A program made the position numbers and the translations under genes. DNA of 64,000 nucleotides from Phaeospirillum sp. (GTDB lineage: Bacteria > Pseudomonadota > Alphaproteobacteria > Rhodospirillales > Magnetospirillaceae): assembly GCA_030651575.1 (NCBI GenBank), contig JAUSFB010000048.1, positions 186,001 to 250,000 of the forward strand, read 5' to 3'. Every line of letters starts with the position of its first letter. Within the stretch, counting starts at the first letter, position 1. A model generated the notes under the pieces. That model was not told the DNA's origin. It searched no databases and worked only from the letters and a program-made list of their open reading frames with translations. Positions 25,253 to 34,107 of this stretch are shown here, in pieces.

Positions 25253-26644
25253 ATGACCCCGGTTCCGGGAGCGGTTGGACAAGTCCTGCGCGGCTGGGCG
25301 CGGCGACACGCCGCCGGATGCCAGGTCATCACCCCCGCCGACACGGATGAAGCGGTCCGGGCCTTGTCCGCCTGCGCCGGGCAAGGCCTGTCGCTGGTAC
25401 CGCGCGGGCATGGCTGCTCCTATACCGGAACCGCGCTGAACGCCGGCAATGTGGTCCTCGACACCCGACGGCTGAACCGCGTCACGGCCTTCGATGTCGA
25501 AACCGGCATATTGACCGCCGAGGCCGGGGTCAGCATGGCGGCGATTTTGGACCTGGCGCTGCCTCGGGGCTGGATGCTGGGCGGGGTGCCAGGCGGCCCG
25601 TGGATCACCGTCGGCGGCGCCATCGGCAACAATGTCCACGGCAAGGACTCGTATCTGGTCGGCACGTTCGGACGCTCGGTGGTGGCGTTGACCGTGATGG
25701 CTCCCGATGGCGGCCTTCACCGGCTGCGCCGCGACGGCTCGGCCGAACAGCGCCAATGGTTCGACTTCGTCATCGGCGGCATGGGTCTGGTCGGCGTGGT
25801 GCTGGAGGCCGATATCCAACTGCGTCGGGTTGCCGGTCCAGTGGTGGCGGCGACCACCCTGGTCTTCCGCGATCTGGCCGAGATGGTCGATCTGATGGAG
25901 CGTCACAAGACCTCCGCCGACATGATGCTGGGCTGGGTGGACGCCTTTTCGCCCGATGGCCGGGGCAGCCTGGAGGTCAGCACCTTCTCGCCGGTAAAGC
26001 CGGGAGACAGGACGCCGCCGATCATGGGCCGGCCCGAGCGACTGTTCGGCCTGCTGCCCACCGGCCCGACCTATCCCCTGTTGCGCTCGGTCATCAGCGC
26101 CCGGGTGATGGCGCTGCACAACGTCTACAAGTTCCGCTCGGATTCCCGGCGGGGATCGGTCCACACCGATATGGGCGCCCATGCCTTTCCGCTGGCCTTC
26201 CACGTTCCCGACGTGGCCGGACTGTTTCCCGGCGGCTTCGTGGAGGCTCAGATTCTGCTGCCCCTGGCGCGGGCGCTGGAGGGGCACCGGGCGGTCCTGG
26301 CGCTGTGCCGCAGCCATGGCTTCGAGTCCTGGCTGTGCTCCAGCAAGCTGTTTCGCGGCGACGACTATCCCTTGTCCTATTCCATGGAGGGGATTTCCCT
26401 GTGCATCTGCCTGCCGGGGCGGCTGGCGAAGCGAGGCGATTTCCGCGCCTTCTACGACCGTCTGGTGGACCTGACCGCCGAGGCCGGCGGGCTGATCAAC
26501 CTGACCAAGGACGAATTCCTGACCACGCCCCAGGCCCACCGGCTTTATCCCGGCCTGAAGGCGTTCCTCGACTTCAAACGCCGCATGGACCCGGAAACCC
26601 GGTTCGACAGCGACTTTCACCGCCGGCTGACGCGTCCCGCCTAG
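25253..26644 (+). CDS. FAD-binding oxidoreductase, DprE1/GlcD family
   Basis: A 463-residue VAO-type flavoprotein. The FAD domain shows LVPRGHGCSYTGTALNAGN and WITVGGAIGNNVHGKDSY, close in pattern to decaprenylphosphoryl-ribose oxidase DprE1. The C terminus HRLYPGLKAFLDFKRRMDP then RFDSDFHRRL also matches the DprE1 tail. DprE1 oxidises the 2'-hydroxyl of a polyprenyl-phosphate pentose and a partner reductase (DprE2) completes epimerisation; no adjacent DprE2 was seen. A UDP-xylose-type synthase upstream could provide a pentose, which makes a lipid-linked pentose substrate attractive but unproven. Confidence 0.8.
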   Translation: MTPVPGAVGQVLRGWARRHAAGCQVITPADTDEAVRALSACAGQGLSLVPRGHGCSYTGTALNAGNVVLDTRRLNRVTAFDVETGILTAEAGVSMAAILDLALPRGWMLGGVPGGPWITVGGAIGNNVHGKDSYLVGTFGRSVVALTVMAPDGGLHRLRRDGSAEQRQWFDFVIGGMGLVGVVLEADIQLRRVAGPVVAATTLVFRDLAEMVDLMERHKTSADMMLGWVDAFSPDGRGSLEVSTFSPVKPGDRTPPIMGRPERLFGLLPTGPTYPLLRSVISARVMALHNVYKFRSDSRRGSVHTDMGAHAFPLAFHVPDVAGLFPGGFVEAQILLPLARALEGHRAVLALCRSHGFESWLCSSKLFRGDDYPLSYSMEGISLCICLPGRLAKRGDFRAFYDRLVDLTAEAGGLINLTKDEFLTTPQAHRLYPGLKAFLDFKRRMDPETRFDSDFHRRLTRPA

Positions 26645-26736
26645 CAAGTGCCCCTTGTCACCCCTTGGGGCGGCGAGCTAAAAGAAACCCGTCCGGCCGC
26701 CAAGGGATTTCCCGGACCATCAGGAGAGGCCGCCCC

Positions 26737-27201
26737 ATGTGCTCCGACCACGACCACGATCACCCCCAGCTTCATCCCAAGATTCGGCCGCTGACCGAGG
26801 CCGAACGCGCCACATGGCCCAAGACCGTGATCGTGCCGCTGGAAAAGCCCCATGTGGATGAGCGCGGCTCGATCCAGCCGCTGGTGGACATGCCCATGGA
26901 AAGCTGCGTCCTGATCACCACCAAGAAGGGCGCGGTCCGGGCCAACCATTATCACCGTAGCGACTGGCATTTCTGCTACGTGGTCGAGGGCGAGATCGAA
27001 TATTACGAGCGCCCCCATGGCAGCGCCGAGGAACCCAAGAAATTCGTCATCAAGAAGGGCGAACTGTTCTTCACCGGCCCCATGGTGGATCACGCCATGG
27101 TGTTTCCGGTGGACGGCGCTTTCCTGACCTGGGGTCGCAATTCACGCTCGCAAGATGTGTACGAAGCCGACGTGATCCGCATTCCGGCCATCAATCCTTG
27201 A
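26737..27201 (+). CDS. Cupin-fold sugar-locus protein
   Basis: A 154-residue single-domain cupin. Metal-ligand candidates are in NHYHRSDWHFCYVVEGEIEYY (the H-x-H motif) and VDHAMVFP. The N terminus is rich in His and Asp (CSDHDHDHPQLHP). I chose ATG 26737 because AGGAGAGG lies just upstream at 26722-26729. Similar cupins occur in capsule loci as ketoisomerase- or epimerase-like proteins, or have no assigned function. It follows the flavoprotein by 92 nt and immediately precedes the C-methyltransferase, so a role on a keto-sugar is reasonable. Confidence 0.75.
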   Translation: MCSDHDHDHPQLHPKIRPLTEAERATWPKTVIVPLEKPHVDERGSIQPLVDMPMESCVLITTKKGAVRANHYHRSDWHFCYVVEGEIEYYERPHGSAEEPKKFVIKKGELFFTGPMVDHAMVFPVDGAFLTWGRNSRSQDVYEADVIRIPAINP

Positions 27202-27203
27202 TC

Positions 27204-28451
27204 ATGGGCAGTGGCAATCATCATCGCCGCGACACCTGCCGTCTTTGCGGCGGCAAGCGCCTGTCGCTGGTGGTCCAGCTGGCGCCGACGCCGCCGGCCA
27301 ACGCCTTTGTCGCCGCCGCGGAACTGACCGTCGCGCAGGAACGGTTTCCGCTGGACGTGTTCTTTTGCGAGGACTGCGCCCATGTGCAGCTGCTGGACGT
27401 GGTCGATCCGCGCGTCTTGTTCGAGCATTACGTCTATGTGTCTGGAACCTCGCCGGTCTTCGTAAAGCATTTCGAGGATTACGCCGCCTTCGTCATGGAC
27501 CGTTTCAAGCCGGTGGCGGGAGGGTTGGTCCTCGATATCGGTTCCAATGACGGAACCCTGCTGTCATTCTTCCAAAAGGCCGGCATGACCGTCCTTGGGG
27601 TCGACCCCGCCCAGGAGATCGCCGCCGCCGCCACGGCCGGCGGCGTCGAGACCATCTGCGGCTTCTTCGGCGCCGACATGGCCGCCGAAATCGCAGCCGG
27701 ACGCGGCAAGGCCCAGGTGATCACCGCCAACAATGTTTTCGCCCATATCGACGACCTATCCGGGGTGGTGGACGGGGTGCGGAGCATGCTGGCCCCCGGC
27801 GGCGTCTTTGTGTTCGAAGTGTCCTATCTGGTGGACGTGGTCCGCGACACCCTGTTCGACACCATCTATCACGAGCATCTGGACTATCACTCGGTCAAGC
27901 CGCTGATCCGGTTCTTCGCCGCCAAGGGCATGGAACTGGTGGAAGCCATCCGGGTGGGAAGCCATGGCGGATCCCTGCGCGGCATCGCCCAACTGAAGGG
28001 CGGCCCCCATAGGGTGGGCGTCTCGGTGGCCGACGCGGTGGCCGAGGAAGAGCGCATGGGGCTGGACAAGGCCGATACCTTCCGCGCCTTCTCCCGCGAT
28101 ATCGACACCCTGGGAGCCGGGCTGCGCGATCTGCTGGGCCGTCTCAAGGCCGAGGGCAAGCGCATCGCCGGATTCGGCGCGCCGGCCAAGGCCACCACCT
28201 TGATGTACCATTTCGGCATCGGTCCCGAGCTGGTGGACTTCATCATCGACGACAGTCCGCTAAAGCAGGGCCTGTACACCCCCGGTATGCATGTCCCGGT
28301 TCTGTCATCCGCCGCCATCACCGAGAAAAAGCCGGATTACCTCGTGATCCTGGCCTGGAACTTCGCCCGCCCCATCATCGACCGGAACGTCGCCTTCCGT
28401 CAGGCGGGCGGCAAATTCATTATCCCCATTCCCAAGATTGAGGTCGTCTGA
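27204..28451 (+). CDS. Sugar C-methyltransferase (TylC3/NovU family)
   Basis: A 415-residue protein with the three-part layout of NDP-deoxysugar C-methyltransferases. There is an N-terminal zinc domain (Cys12/Cys15 in DTCRLCGG; Cys55/Cys58 in FFCEDCAHVQLLD), a SAM domain (VLDIGSNDGTLLSFF; ANNVFAHIDDL; FDTIYHEHLDYHS with the catalytic Tyr/His region) and a C-terminal Rossmann-like domain (IAGFGAPAKATTL; FIIDDSPLKQG). Family members methylate carbon 3 of an NDP-4-keto-6-deoxysugar to give a branched sugar. ATG 27204 is used; a TTG at 27198 overlapping the cupin stop is the alternative. Its stop shares a base with the next start. Confidence 0.88.
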   Translation: MGSGNHHRRDTCRLCGGKRLSLVVQLAPTPPANAFVAAAELTVAQERFPLDVFFCEDCAHVQLLDVVDPRVLFEHYVYVSGTSPVFVKHFEDYAAFVMDRFKPVAGGLVLDIGSNDGTLLSFFQKAGMTVLGVDPAQEIAAAATAGGVETICGFFGADMAAEIAAGRGKAQVITANNVFAHIDDLSGVVDGVRSMLAPGGVFVFEVSYLVDVVRDTLFDTIYHEHLDYHSVKPLIRFFAAKGMELVEAIRVGSHGGSLRGIAQLKGGPHRVGVSVADAVAEEERMGLDKADTFRAFSRDIDTLGAGLRDLLGRLKAEGKRIAGFGAPAKATTLMYHFGIGPELVDFIIDDSPLKQGLYTPGMHVPVLSSAAITEKKPDYLVILAWNFARPIIDRNVAFRQAGGKFIIPIPKIEVV

Positions 28452-29512
28452 TGGCCGAGTTTCTGCTGCAATCCGATATCACCGAGATCTGTGAGCGATT
28501 GGGTGACGCCGCCCATGATTTCGCCGGCAAGACCGTGCTGCTGACCGGCGGTCGTGGTTTCCTTGGCCGTTATTTCATGGAAATCTTCGCCCATCTCAAC
28601 GCGAACATCTTGAAAAAGCCGGTGACGCTGGTGGCCGCCGATAACCTGATTTCCGCCGGCAAGGAAGGCGCGCGGGTGACGGACTATCCGCACACCACCT
28701 TCCTGCAACACGACGTGATTCAGCCCATGAAGTGGAAGGGCAAGCTGGACTACGTCATCCACGCCGCCGGCATCGCCAGCCCGTTCTACTACCGCGCCTA
28801 TCCGCTGGAGACCCTGGAGGTCGCCATCACCGGCACGCGCAACATGCTAAAGCTGGCCACCGAACACAACGCCCGGCTTACCTTCTTCTCGTCCTCGGAG
28901 ATTTACGGCGATCCCGACGCCAAGCATGTGCCCACCCCCGAAAGCTATCGCGGCCATGTGTCGTGCCAGGGACCGCGCGCCTGCTATGACGAGTCCAAGC
29001 GGGTCGGCGAAACCCTGTGCTACATCTTCCACGGCGAGCACGGCACCGCGACCAACACCATCCGCCCATTCAACGTGTTCGGGCCGGGCATGCAGGAAAC
29101 CGATTACCGGGTGCTGCCCAATTTCGCCAACCGCATCAAGGCCGGCCTGCCGCTCAACGTCTACGGCTCGGGCAACCAGACCCGGACCTTTTGCTACATC
29201 ACCGACGCCATGGTGGGCTTTTTGCTGGTGATCTTGAAGGGCGTGCCGGGCGAGGCCTATAATATCGGCAATCCCAAGCCGGAAATCTCCATGGTCGAAC
29301 TGGTCCAGCGCATCGAGGCCGTCACCGGCAAGCCGGTCGCCCACAACATCATCGAGTACCCGGATTCCTATCCCGCCGACGAGCCCAACCGCCGCTGCCC
29401 CGACATCAAGAAGGCGCGGTTGCAGCTGAAGTTCGAGCCCCATGTGGACCTGAACGAAGGCCTCAAACGCTTCCTGACCTGGGCCGATGGCGTCTATACC
29501 GGCGAGCAGTGA
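28451..29512 (+). CDS. NAD-dependent NDP-sugar epimerase/dehydratase
   Basis: A 353-residue extended SDR. An N-terminal extension of about 27 residues precedes the NAD motif VLLTGGRGFLGRYFMEIF. The catalytic elements are FFSSSEIYGDPD and CYDESKRVGE (Tyr-x3-Lys), with TNTIRPFNVFGPGMQETDYR and the family-typical DEPNRRCPDIKKA near the end. It is related to UDP-glucuronate decarboxylases and dTDP-glucose 4,6-dehydratases; the sequence does not decide between them. The start shares a base with the C-methyltransferase stop, so it may make the keto-sugar that enzyme needs. Confidence 0.82.
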   Translation: MAEFLLQSDITEICERLGDAAHDFAGKTVLLTGGRGFLGRYFMEIFAHLNANILKKPVTLVAADNLISAGKEGARVTDYPHTTFLQHDVIQPMKWKGKLDYVIHAAGIASPFYYRAYPLETLEVAITGTRNMLKLATEHNARLTFFSSSEIYGDPDAKHVPTPESYRGHVSCQGPRACYDESKRVGETLCYIFHGEHGTATNTIRPFNVFGPGMQETDYRVLPNFANRIKAGLPLNVYGSGNQTRTFCYITDAMVGFLLVILKGVPGEAYNIGNPKPEISMVELVQRIEAVTGKPVAHNIIEYPDSYPADEPNRRCPDIKKARLQLKFEPHVDLNEGLKRFLTWADGVYTGEQ

Positions 29513-30440
29513 CCCCATCCGTCTCGCCCTGATCGGGGCGGGGCGCTGGGGCCGCAATTATCTGCGGACGCTGACGGCGACGGAGGGCGTAGCCCTGGCC
29601 GCCGTGGCCAGCGGCAATCCCGACACCGCCGCCCTGTGCCCGCCGGGCTGCCGCCTGTTTACCCATTGGCGCGCCATGCTGGCGGCCGGCGGACTGGACG
29701 GCGTGATCATCGCCAGCCCGCCGGCCAGCCATGCCGAGATCGCCGAGGCGGTCATCCGCCAGGGACTGGCGGTGCTGATCGAAAAGCCGCTGACCCTCGA
29801 CCATGGCCAGGCGCTTCGCCTGCGACAGGTCGCCGCCGACCATCCGGTCCTGATCCAGGTCGGCCATATCCACCTCGCCGCCCCGGCATGGCGTCGCCTG
29901 AAGCAGCTGGTGGACCGGATCGCCCCGGTACGCGGCATCCGCGCCGTGGCCGGCGCTCGCGGCCCTTATCGTCCGGATGTGGGGGTTTTGTGGGATTGGG
30001 GCGCCCATGACGTCGCCATGTGCCTGGACATCGCCCGGACCATGCCCGACCGGGTGGACGCCCGGCTGCTGGACCGCCGGGCGGTGGCGGACGGCACGGC
30101 CGAGCGGATAAGCATCCGGCTCGGCTTCGGCGCCCTGGAGGCCGAGATCGTCCTGGGCACCGACATGGACAAGACCCGCCGGTTCGAGCTGACCGGCGCG
30201 GGCGGAACCCTGGTCTATGACGATCTGGCCCCCGCCAAGCTCACCCTTGACGGCCAAGCCGTTCCCATCGAACGGCACCCCCCCCTGGCGGTTCAGGTCC
30301 AGGACTTCGCCGCCGCCATCCGCGCCGGCTCCACGGATATGTCCGGCCTGGAACTGGGCATCGCCGTGGTCGAGATTCTCGACCGCTGCCAGTCGCTGTC
30401 GGCCTCGTGGCGCGACGACCAGGGCCATGCTGGGATTTGA
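29487..30440 (+). CDS. Gfo/Idh/MocA family oxidoreductase
   Basis: A 317-residue NAD(P)-dependent sugar oxidoreductase. The Rossmann motif is LALIGAGRWGRNYLRTL, followed by the family lysine in LIEKPLTLDHGQALRL and a C-terminal domain with VLWDWGAHDVAMCLD. The ATG lies inside the preceding gene, giving a 26-nt overlap in another frame; no later in-frame start precedes the Rossmann motif. Enzymes of this family in glycan loci oxidise or reduce C3 of NDP-sugars or inositols. The substrate is not identifiable. Confidence 0.82.
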   Translation: MASIPASSDPIRLALIGAGRWGRNYLRTLTATEGVALAAVASGNPDTAALCPPGCRLFTHWRAMLAAGGLDGVIIASPPASHAEIAEAVIRQGLAVLIEKPLTLDHGQALRLRQVAADHPVLIQVGHIHLAAPAWRRLKQLVDRIAPVRGIRAVAGARGPYRPDVGVLWDWGAHDVAMCLDIARTMPDRVDARLLDRRAVADGTAERISIRLGFGALEAEIVLGTDMDKTRRFELTGAGGTLVYDDLAPAKLTLDGQAVPIERHPPLAVQVQDFAAAIRAGSTDMSGLELGIAVVEILDRCQSLSASWRDDQGHAGI

Positions 30441-30471
30441 CAAACCGGGACCAAGAGGCGAGGGTGTCGCC

Positions 30472-31764
30472 ATGAGCCGCAAACCCACCACCTCCCCCCG
30501 CTCCCTCGCCCTCGACCTGCTTTCCGCCATACTGGACCGCAACCGGCTGCTGGACGACGTTCTCGACGATTCGCGCCTTACCGCCCTCGACGAGCGCGAC
30601 CGGGGCTTCGTCCGCCTGCTGCTGGCGACCACCTTGCGCCGGCTGGGACAGATCGACGACCTGATCCTGCGCTGCATGGAAAAACCGCTGCCGGCCAAAT
30701 CCATTGCCGCCACCCATGCGCTACGGCTGGGAATCGCCCAATTGCTGTTTCTGGGCGTGGCGGCGCACGCCGCCATCTCCACCAGCGTCGATCTGGTCAA
30801 GGGAACCCAGCTGGCCGGTTTCGCCAAGCTGATCAACGCCGTGCTGCGCCGTCTCGACCGCGAGGGAGCCGCCCTGGCGGCGGCTCAGGACGCTCCCATG
30901 CTGAACACGCCCGACTGGCTGTGGCGTTCCTGGGTCGGCACCTATGGCGAGGATAAGGCGCGGGCCATCGCCACCGCCCATCTGACCGAGGCCCCGGTGG
31001 ACATCACGGTTCCCGCCGACGCCCAGGGCTGGGCCGAAAAGCTGGAAGCCGAAATCCTGCCCACCGGCACCCTGCGCCGGCGCGGTGGCGGCGCGGTGGC
31101 GGGTCTGGCCGGCTTTGACGAGGGGACGTGGTGGATTCAAGACGCGGCCGCCGCCCTGCCGGCCCGCCTGCTGGGAGACGTGACGGGCAAATCGGTCGCC
31201 GATCTGTGCGCCGCGCCCGGCGGCAAGGCGCTGCAACTGGCCGCCGCCGGAGGCATGGTCACGGCGGTTGACCGCTCGGCCAAGCGGCTGGTCCGCTTCA
31301 CCGCCAATCTGGCCCGGCTCGGCCTGTCGGCCACCGTGGTCGAGGCGGATGCCGGAAGCTGGACGCCGCCCGCGCCGTTCGACGCCATCCTGCTGGACGC
31401 CCCATGCTCGGCCACCGGCACCCTGCGGCGTCACCCCGACGTGGCGCGGCACAAAAACCCGGCCGAGATCGCCAAGCTGTCCCTGGTGCAGGAACGCCTG
31501 CTCGGGGCGGCGGTTCCCATGCTGAAACCCGGCGGCATGCTGGTCTACTGCGTCTGCTCGCTGGAACCCCAGGAAGGCGTCGATCAGGTCGAGCGCCTGC
31601 TGGCCTCCGGCGCGCCGCTGCGGCGGGTGCCGATCCGGGCCGACGAGATCGGCGGCCTCGCCGAGGCGATCACGCCGGCCGGCGATCTGCGCACCCTGCC
31701 CTGCCATCTTGCCGAACAGGGCGGCATGGATGCATTCTTCGCGGCGCGACTGCAAAGGATCTGA
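30472..31764 (+). CDS. rsmB: 16S rRNA (cytosine-C5)-methyltransferase RsmB
   Basis: A 430-residue enzyme that methylates C967 of 16S rRNA. An N-terminal NusB-like domain (about 1-140; LLLATTLRRLGQIDDLILRC) is followed by the SAM domain with DLCAAPGGKALQLAAAGG, the catalytic-cysteine motif LLDAPCSATGTLRRHPD and the second cysteine in LVYCVCSLEPQEG. The length is typical of RsmB. I start at ATG 30472 (MSRKPTTS); ATG 30427 is an alternative. It is a housekeeping gene within the glycan block, 1 nt upstream of the heptose phosphatase gene. Confidence 0.92.
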   Translation: MSRKPTTSPRSLALDLLSAILDRNRLLDDVLDDSRLTALDERDRGFVRLLLATTLRRLGQIDDLILRCMEKPLPAKSIAATHALRLGIAQLLFLGVAAHAAISTSVDLVKGTQLAGFAKLINAVLRRLDREGAALAAAQDAPMLNTPDWLWRSWVGTYGEDKARAIATAHLTEAPVDITVPADAQGWAEKLEAEILPTGTLRRRGGGAVAGLAGFDEGTWWIQDAAAALPARLLGDVTGKSVADLCAAPGGKALQLAAAGGMVTAVDRSAKRLVRFTANLARLGLSATVVEADAGSWTPPAPFDAILLDAPCSATGTLRRHPDVARHKNPAEIAKLSLVQERLLGAAVPMLKPGGMLVYCVCSLEPQEGVDQVERLLASGAPLRRVPIRADEIGGLAEAITPAGDLRTLPCHLAEQGGMDAFFAARLQRI

Positions 31765-31765
31765 G

Positions 31766-32308
31766 ATGAGTCAGCGACGTTTCGTGCTGATCGACCGCGA
31801 CGGCACCATCAATGTGGAAAAGAATTACCTGTCCGATCCCGATCAGGTGGAACTCTACCCCGGCGTGGCGGCGGCGATCCGGCGGTTGAACCGGCTGGAC
31901 CTGGGCGTCATCGTGGTCACCAATCAATCGGGAATCGCGCGCGGTTACTTTGATCTGGCGCGACTGGAAGAAATCCACACCCGCCTTTACGCCTTGCTGG
32001 AGGCCGAGGGCGCCGCCATCGACGGCCTTTACATCTGCCCCCATGGCCCCGATGACGATTGCGATTGCCGCAAGCCGTTGCCCGGCATGGTCGACCAGGC
32101 GGTGGCCGATCATCATTTCGACCCGGCGCGGGCCTTCATGATCGGCGACAAGGAAGTGGACGTAGAGCTGGGTCGGGCGGTGGGCGCGGCCACCTTCCTG
32201 GTGCGCACCGGCCACGGCCCCAAGTTTGTCGAGGGCACCAAGGCCGACCATGTGGTCGACGATCTGGCGGCGGCAATAAGGATCATCGAAAAGAGCGTGG
32301 GGGCATGA
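31766..32308 (+). CDS. gmhB: D-glycero-D-manno-heptose-1,7-bisphosphate 7-phosphatase
   Basis: A 180-residue HAD phosphatase of the GmhB/HisB-N group. The nucleophile motif is FVLIDRDGTINVE (Asp10, Asp12), then VTNQSGIARGYF, the zinc cluster CPHGPDDDCDCRKPLPGM, and MIGDKEVDVELGRAVGA. The zinc loop is short (C-x-H-x5-C-x-C), nearer the histidinol-phosphatase spacing than the longer loop of E. coli GmhB. No his genes are nearby, while two GmhA-like isomerases are, so a heptose role is more likely. Its start is 1 nt after rsmB and its stop overlaps the next gene by 4 nt. Confidence 0.82.
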   Translation: MSQRRFVLIDRDGTINVEKNYLSDPDQVELYPGVAAAIRRLNRLDLGVIVVTNQSGIARGYFDLARLEEIHTRLYALLEAEGAAIDGLYICPHGPDDDCDCRKPLPGMVDQAVADHHFDPARAFMIGDKEVDVELGRAVGAATFLVRTGHGPKFVEGTKADHVVDDLAAAIRIIEKSVGA

Positions 32309-34104
32309 CCGGATTCGCGTCCACGTTTCTGCCGACCGCGACACAGCTGCTGTCCCTGGGCGGTCTGGCCGTGGTCGCCTTGTGCTTCTCCACCATCGGC
32401 GCCGCCCTGGGCGGCCGCGACCGCCTGCCCGAGGCCGATCTGCTGGTGGGCTGGTCCCTGGTCGCGGGCCTGTTCACGGTGGCGGGCGGCGTCTTTGACG
32501 CGTCCCTGACCGCCGTGGCCGTGGTCGCGGCGCTGATGACCGTGGCCTCGGCCGTGGTGCTGTGGCGTCGCCGCGAGCCGCCGGTGGACGGCGGCAATCT
32601 TGCGGTGCTGCTGTGGATGCTGCCCTTGCTGATCGCCACCGCATCCATGCGGCCCTCCCAGTGGGACGAGTTCTCCCAGTGGCTGCCCAACGCCCGCTAC
32701 CTGATGCTGTTCGACGCCTTTCCCGGCCCCGGCCACCCGGTCAGCGACAGCGTTTTCCCCGGTTATCCCCCCGCCGTGACCGTGATCTACTATCTGGTCG
32801 GCCGGCTGATCGGACAGTTCACCGACACGGTGGCCCCCTGGTTCAATCTGCTGCTGCTGGCCGGCGGCGCCCGGCTGATGGTGCGGCTGTTCCGGGGCGA
32901 CGGCGCGGTCGGCGGCGCCGCCGCCTGGGGTGTCCTGGGGGTGACCGTCCTTGGCACCACCTTCGTGCCCAAACTGGTTCTCAGCGGCTATGCCGATACC
33001 GCCACCGCGGTGGCGGTGGGATTCTCGGCAGTGCTGGGATTGCGGCTGTGGGAGACCGGCAAGACAGGCGGCGGTTGGGGCCGAGCCCTGCAATTCGCCC
33101 TGGTCTTCGCCCTGCTGCCCATGACCAAGCAGGGCAACTTCGCCTTGATGGGGCTGCTGGTCCTGGCGCTGGCATGGGAGTCCTGGCGACAAGGCGACGA
33201 ATGGGGCCGGCACTGGATGACGCTGGCCGCCGCCCTGGCGCCGGCGGCGGTGGCGACCCTGGCCTGGCGGCTGCATGTGGCCAGCAGCGGCGGCGACATG
33301 TCGCTTCGGGCGGTGGCGGATTGGCAATGGGACCTGCTGCCCGAAATCCTGACCAGCATGCGGCATGTGGCCTCGGCCAAGGGCGGCTATTTCGGCCTGG
33401 GTCTGGTGGTTGTGGTCCTGGCCCTGTGGAAGCGGTCGGAACAGCGACTGATCCCCCTCTTCGCCTTCGTGTTCGTCGGCTATAACGTCTTTTTGCTCTT
33501 CGTCTATCTGGCCATCCTGGGCGGCTATGAAAGCGCCAACGCCGCCTCGTTCTGGCGCTACAACACCCATCTCGGCAGCCTGGAGATGCTGGTGGCGGCG
33601 CTGCTGGCCGGACAGATCCGGCGGCGGCTGGGCGACAGACGCTCTCTGAGCCGCGCGGCAGTGATCTTTGGCGGACTGGCGGCGATCATCGTCCCGTTCG
33701 CCACCCAGAAATACATCCGATTCGACCGGCAGCCGACCAAGATGAACGCCCTGGCCACCATCGCCGAGATGGCGCCCCTGATCCCGTCCGATGCGCGTCT
33801 GATGCTGATCGACGCGCGTGGCACCGGATTCTTCGCCAACTTCACCAATTATCACCTGGGGTTCGGCCGCCATGTGATCGGCAGCGTGACCGCCTTCAAC
33901 CCCGGCGGCCCCGGGGCGGGCGTCGCGGCGCTCAACCCCGACTTCATCTGGGTCCGCACCGTGCTGCCGAACACGGCGGCGGAGCTGGGCCTGCCCCTGG
34001 ACGAGACGGCCTCCAACCTTGTCGCGGTGGAGAACGGGACGCTGCGGCTGGTGAAATCGTGGCCCTACCCGGCCAATCTGGACCCGGCGTCGGATAAGGA
34101 CTGA
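32305..34104 (+). CDS. Polytopic membrane protein, possible GT-C transferase
   Basis: A 599-residue integral membrane protein with about twelve hydrophobic segments and a C-terminal soluble tail. The first large loop contains MRPSQWDEFSQWLPNARYLM, in which the Asp-Glu pair could correspond to the catalytic acidic residues of GT-C enzymes. HVASAKGGYFGLGL and DFIWVRTVLPNTAAELGLPL occur later. No named family is recognised. ATG 32305 overlaps the gmhB stop (ATGA), and it ends 3 nt before fcl. It may transfer a lipid-linked sugar at the periplasmic face. Confidence 0.65.
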   Translation: MTGFASTFLPTATQLLSLGGLAVVALCFSTIGAALGGRDRLPEADLLVGWSLVAGLFTVAGGVFDASLTAVAVVAALMTVASAVVLWRRREPPVDGGNLAVLLWMLPLLIATASMRPSQWDEFSQWLPNARYLMLFDAFPGPGHPVSDSVFPGYPPAVTVIYYLVGRLIGQFTDTVAPWFNLLLLAGGARLMVRLFRGDGAVGGAAAWGVLGVTVLGTTFVPKLVLSGYADTATAVAVGFSAVLGLRLWETGKTGGGWGRALQFALVFALLPMTKQGNFALMGLLVLALAWESWRQGDEWGRHWMTLAAALAPAAVATLAWRLHVASSGGDMSLRAVADWQWDLLPEILTSMRHVASAKGGYFGLGLVVVVLALWKRSEQRLIPLFAFVFVGYNVFLLFVYLAILGGYESANAASFWRYNTHLGSLEMLVAALLAGQIRRRLGDRRSLSRAAVIFGGLAAIIVPFATQKYIRFDRQPTKMNALATIAEMAPLIPSDARLMLIDARGTGFFANFTNYHLGFGRHVIGSVTAFNPGGPGAGVAALNPDFIWVRTVLPNTAAELGLPLDETASNLVAVENGTLRLVKSWPYPANLDPASDKD

Positions 34105-34107
34105 GTC

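Noticed and set aside
27198-27203. TTG start for the C-methyltransferase overlapping the cupin stop
   Set aside because: An ATG lies 6 nt downstream in frame, and no ribosome site favours the TTG; it remains a minor alternative.
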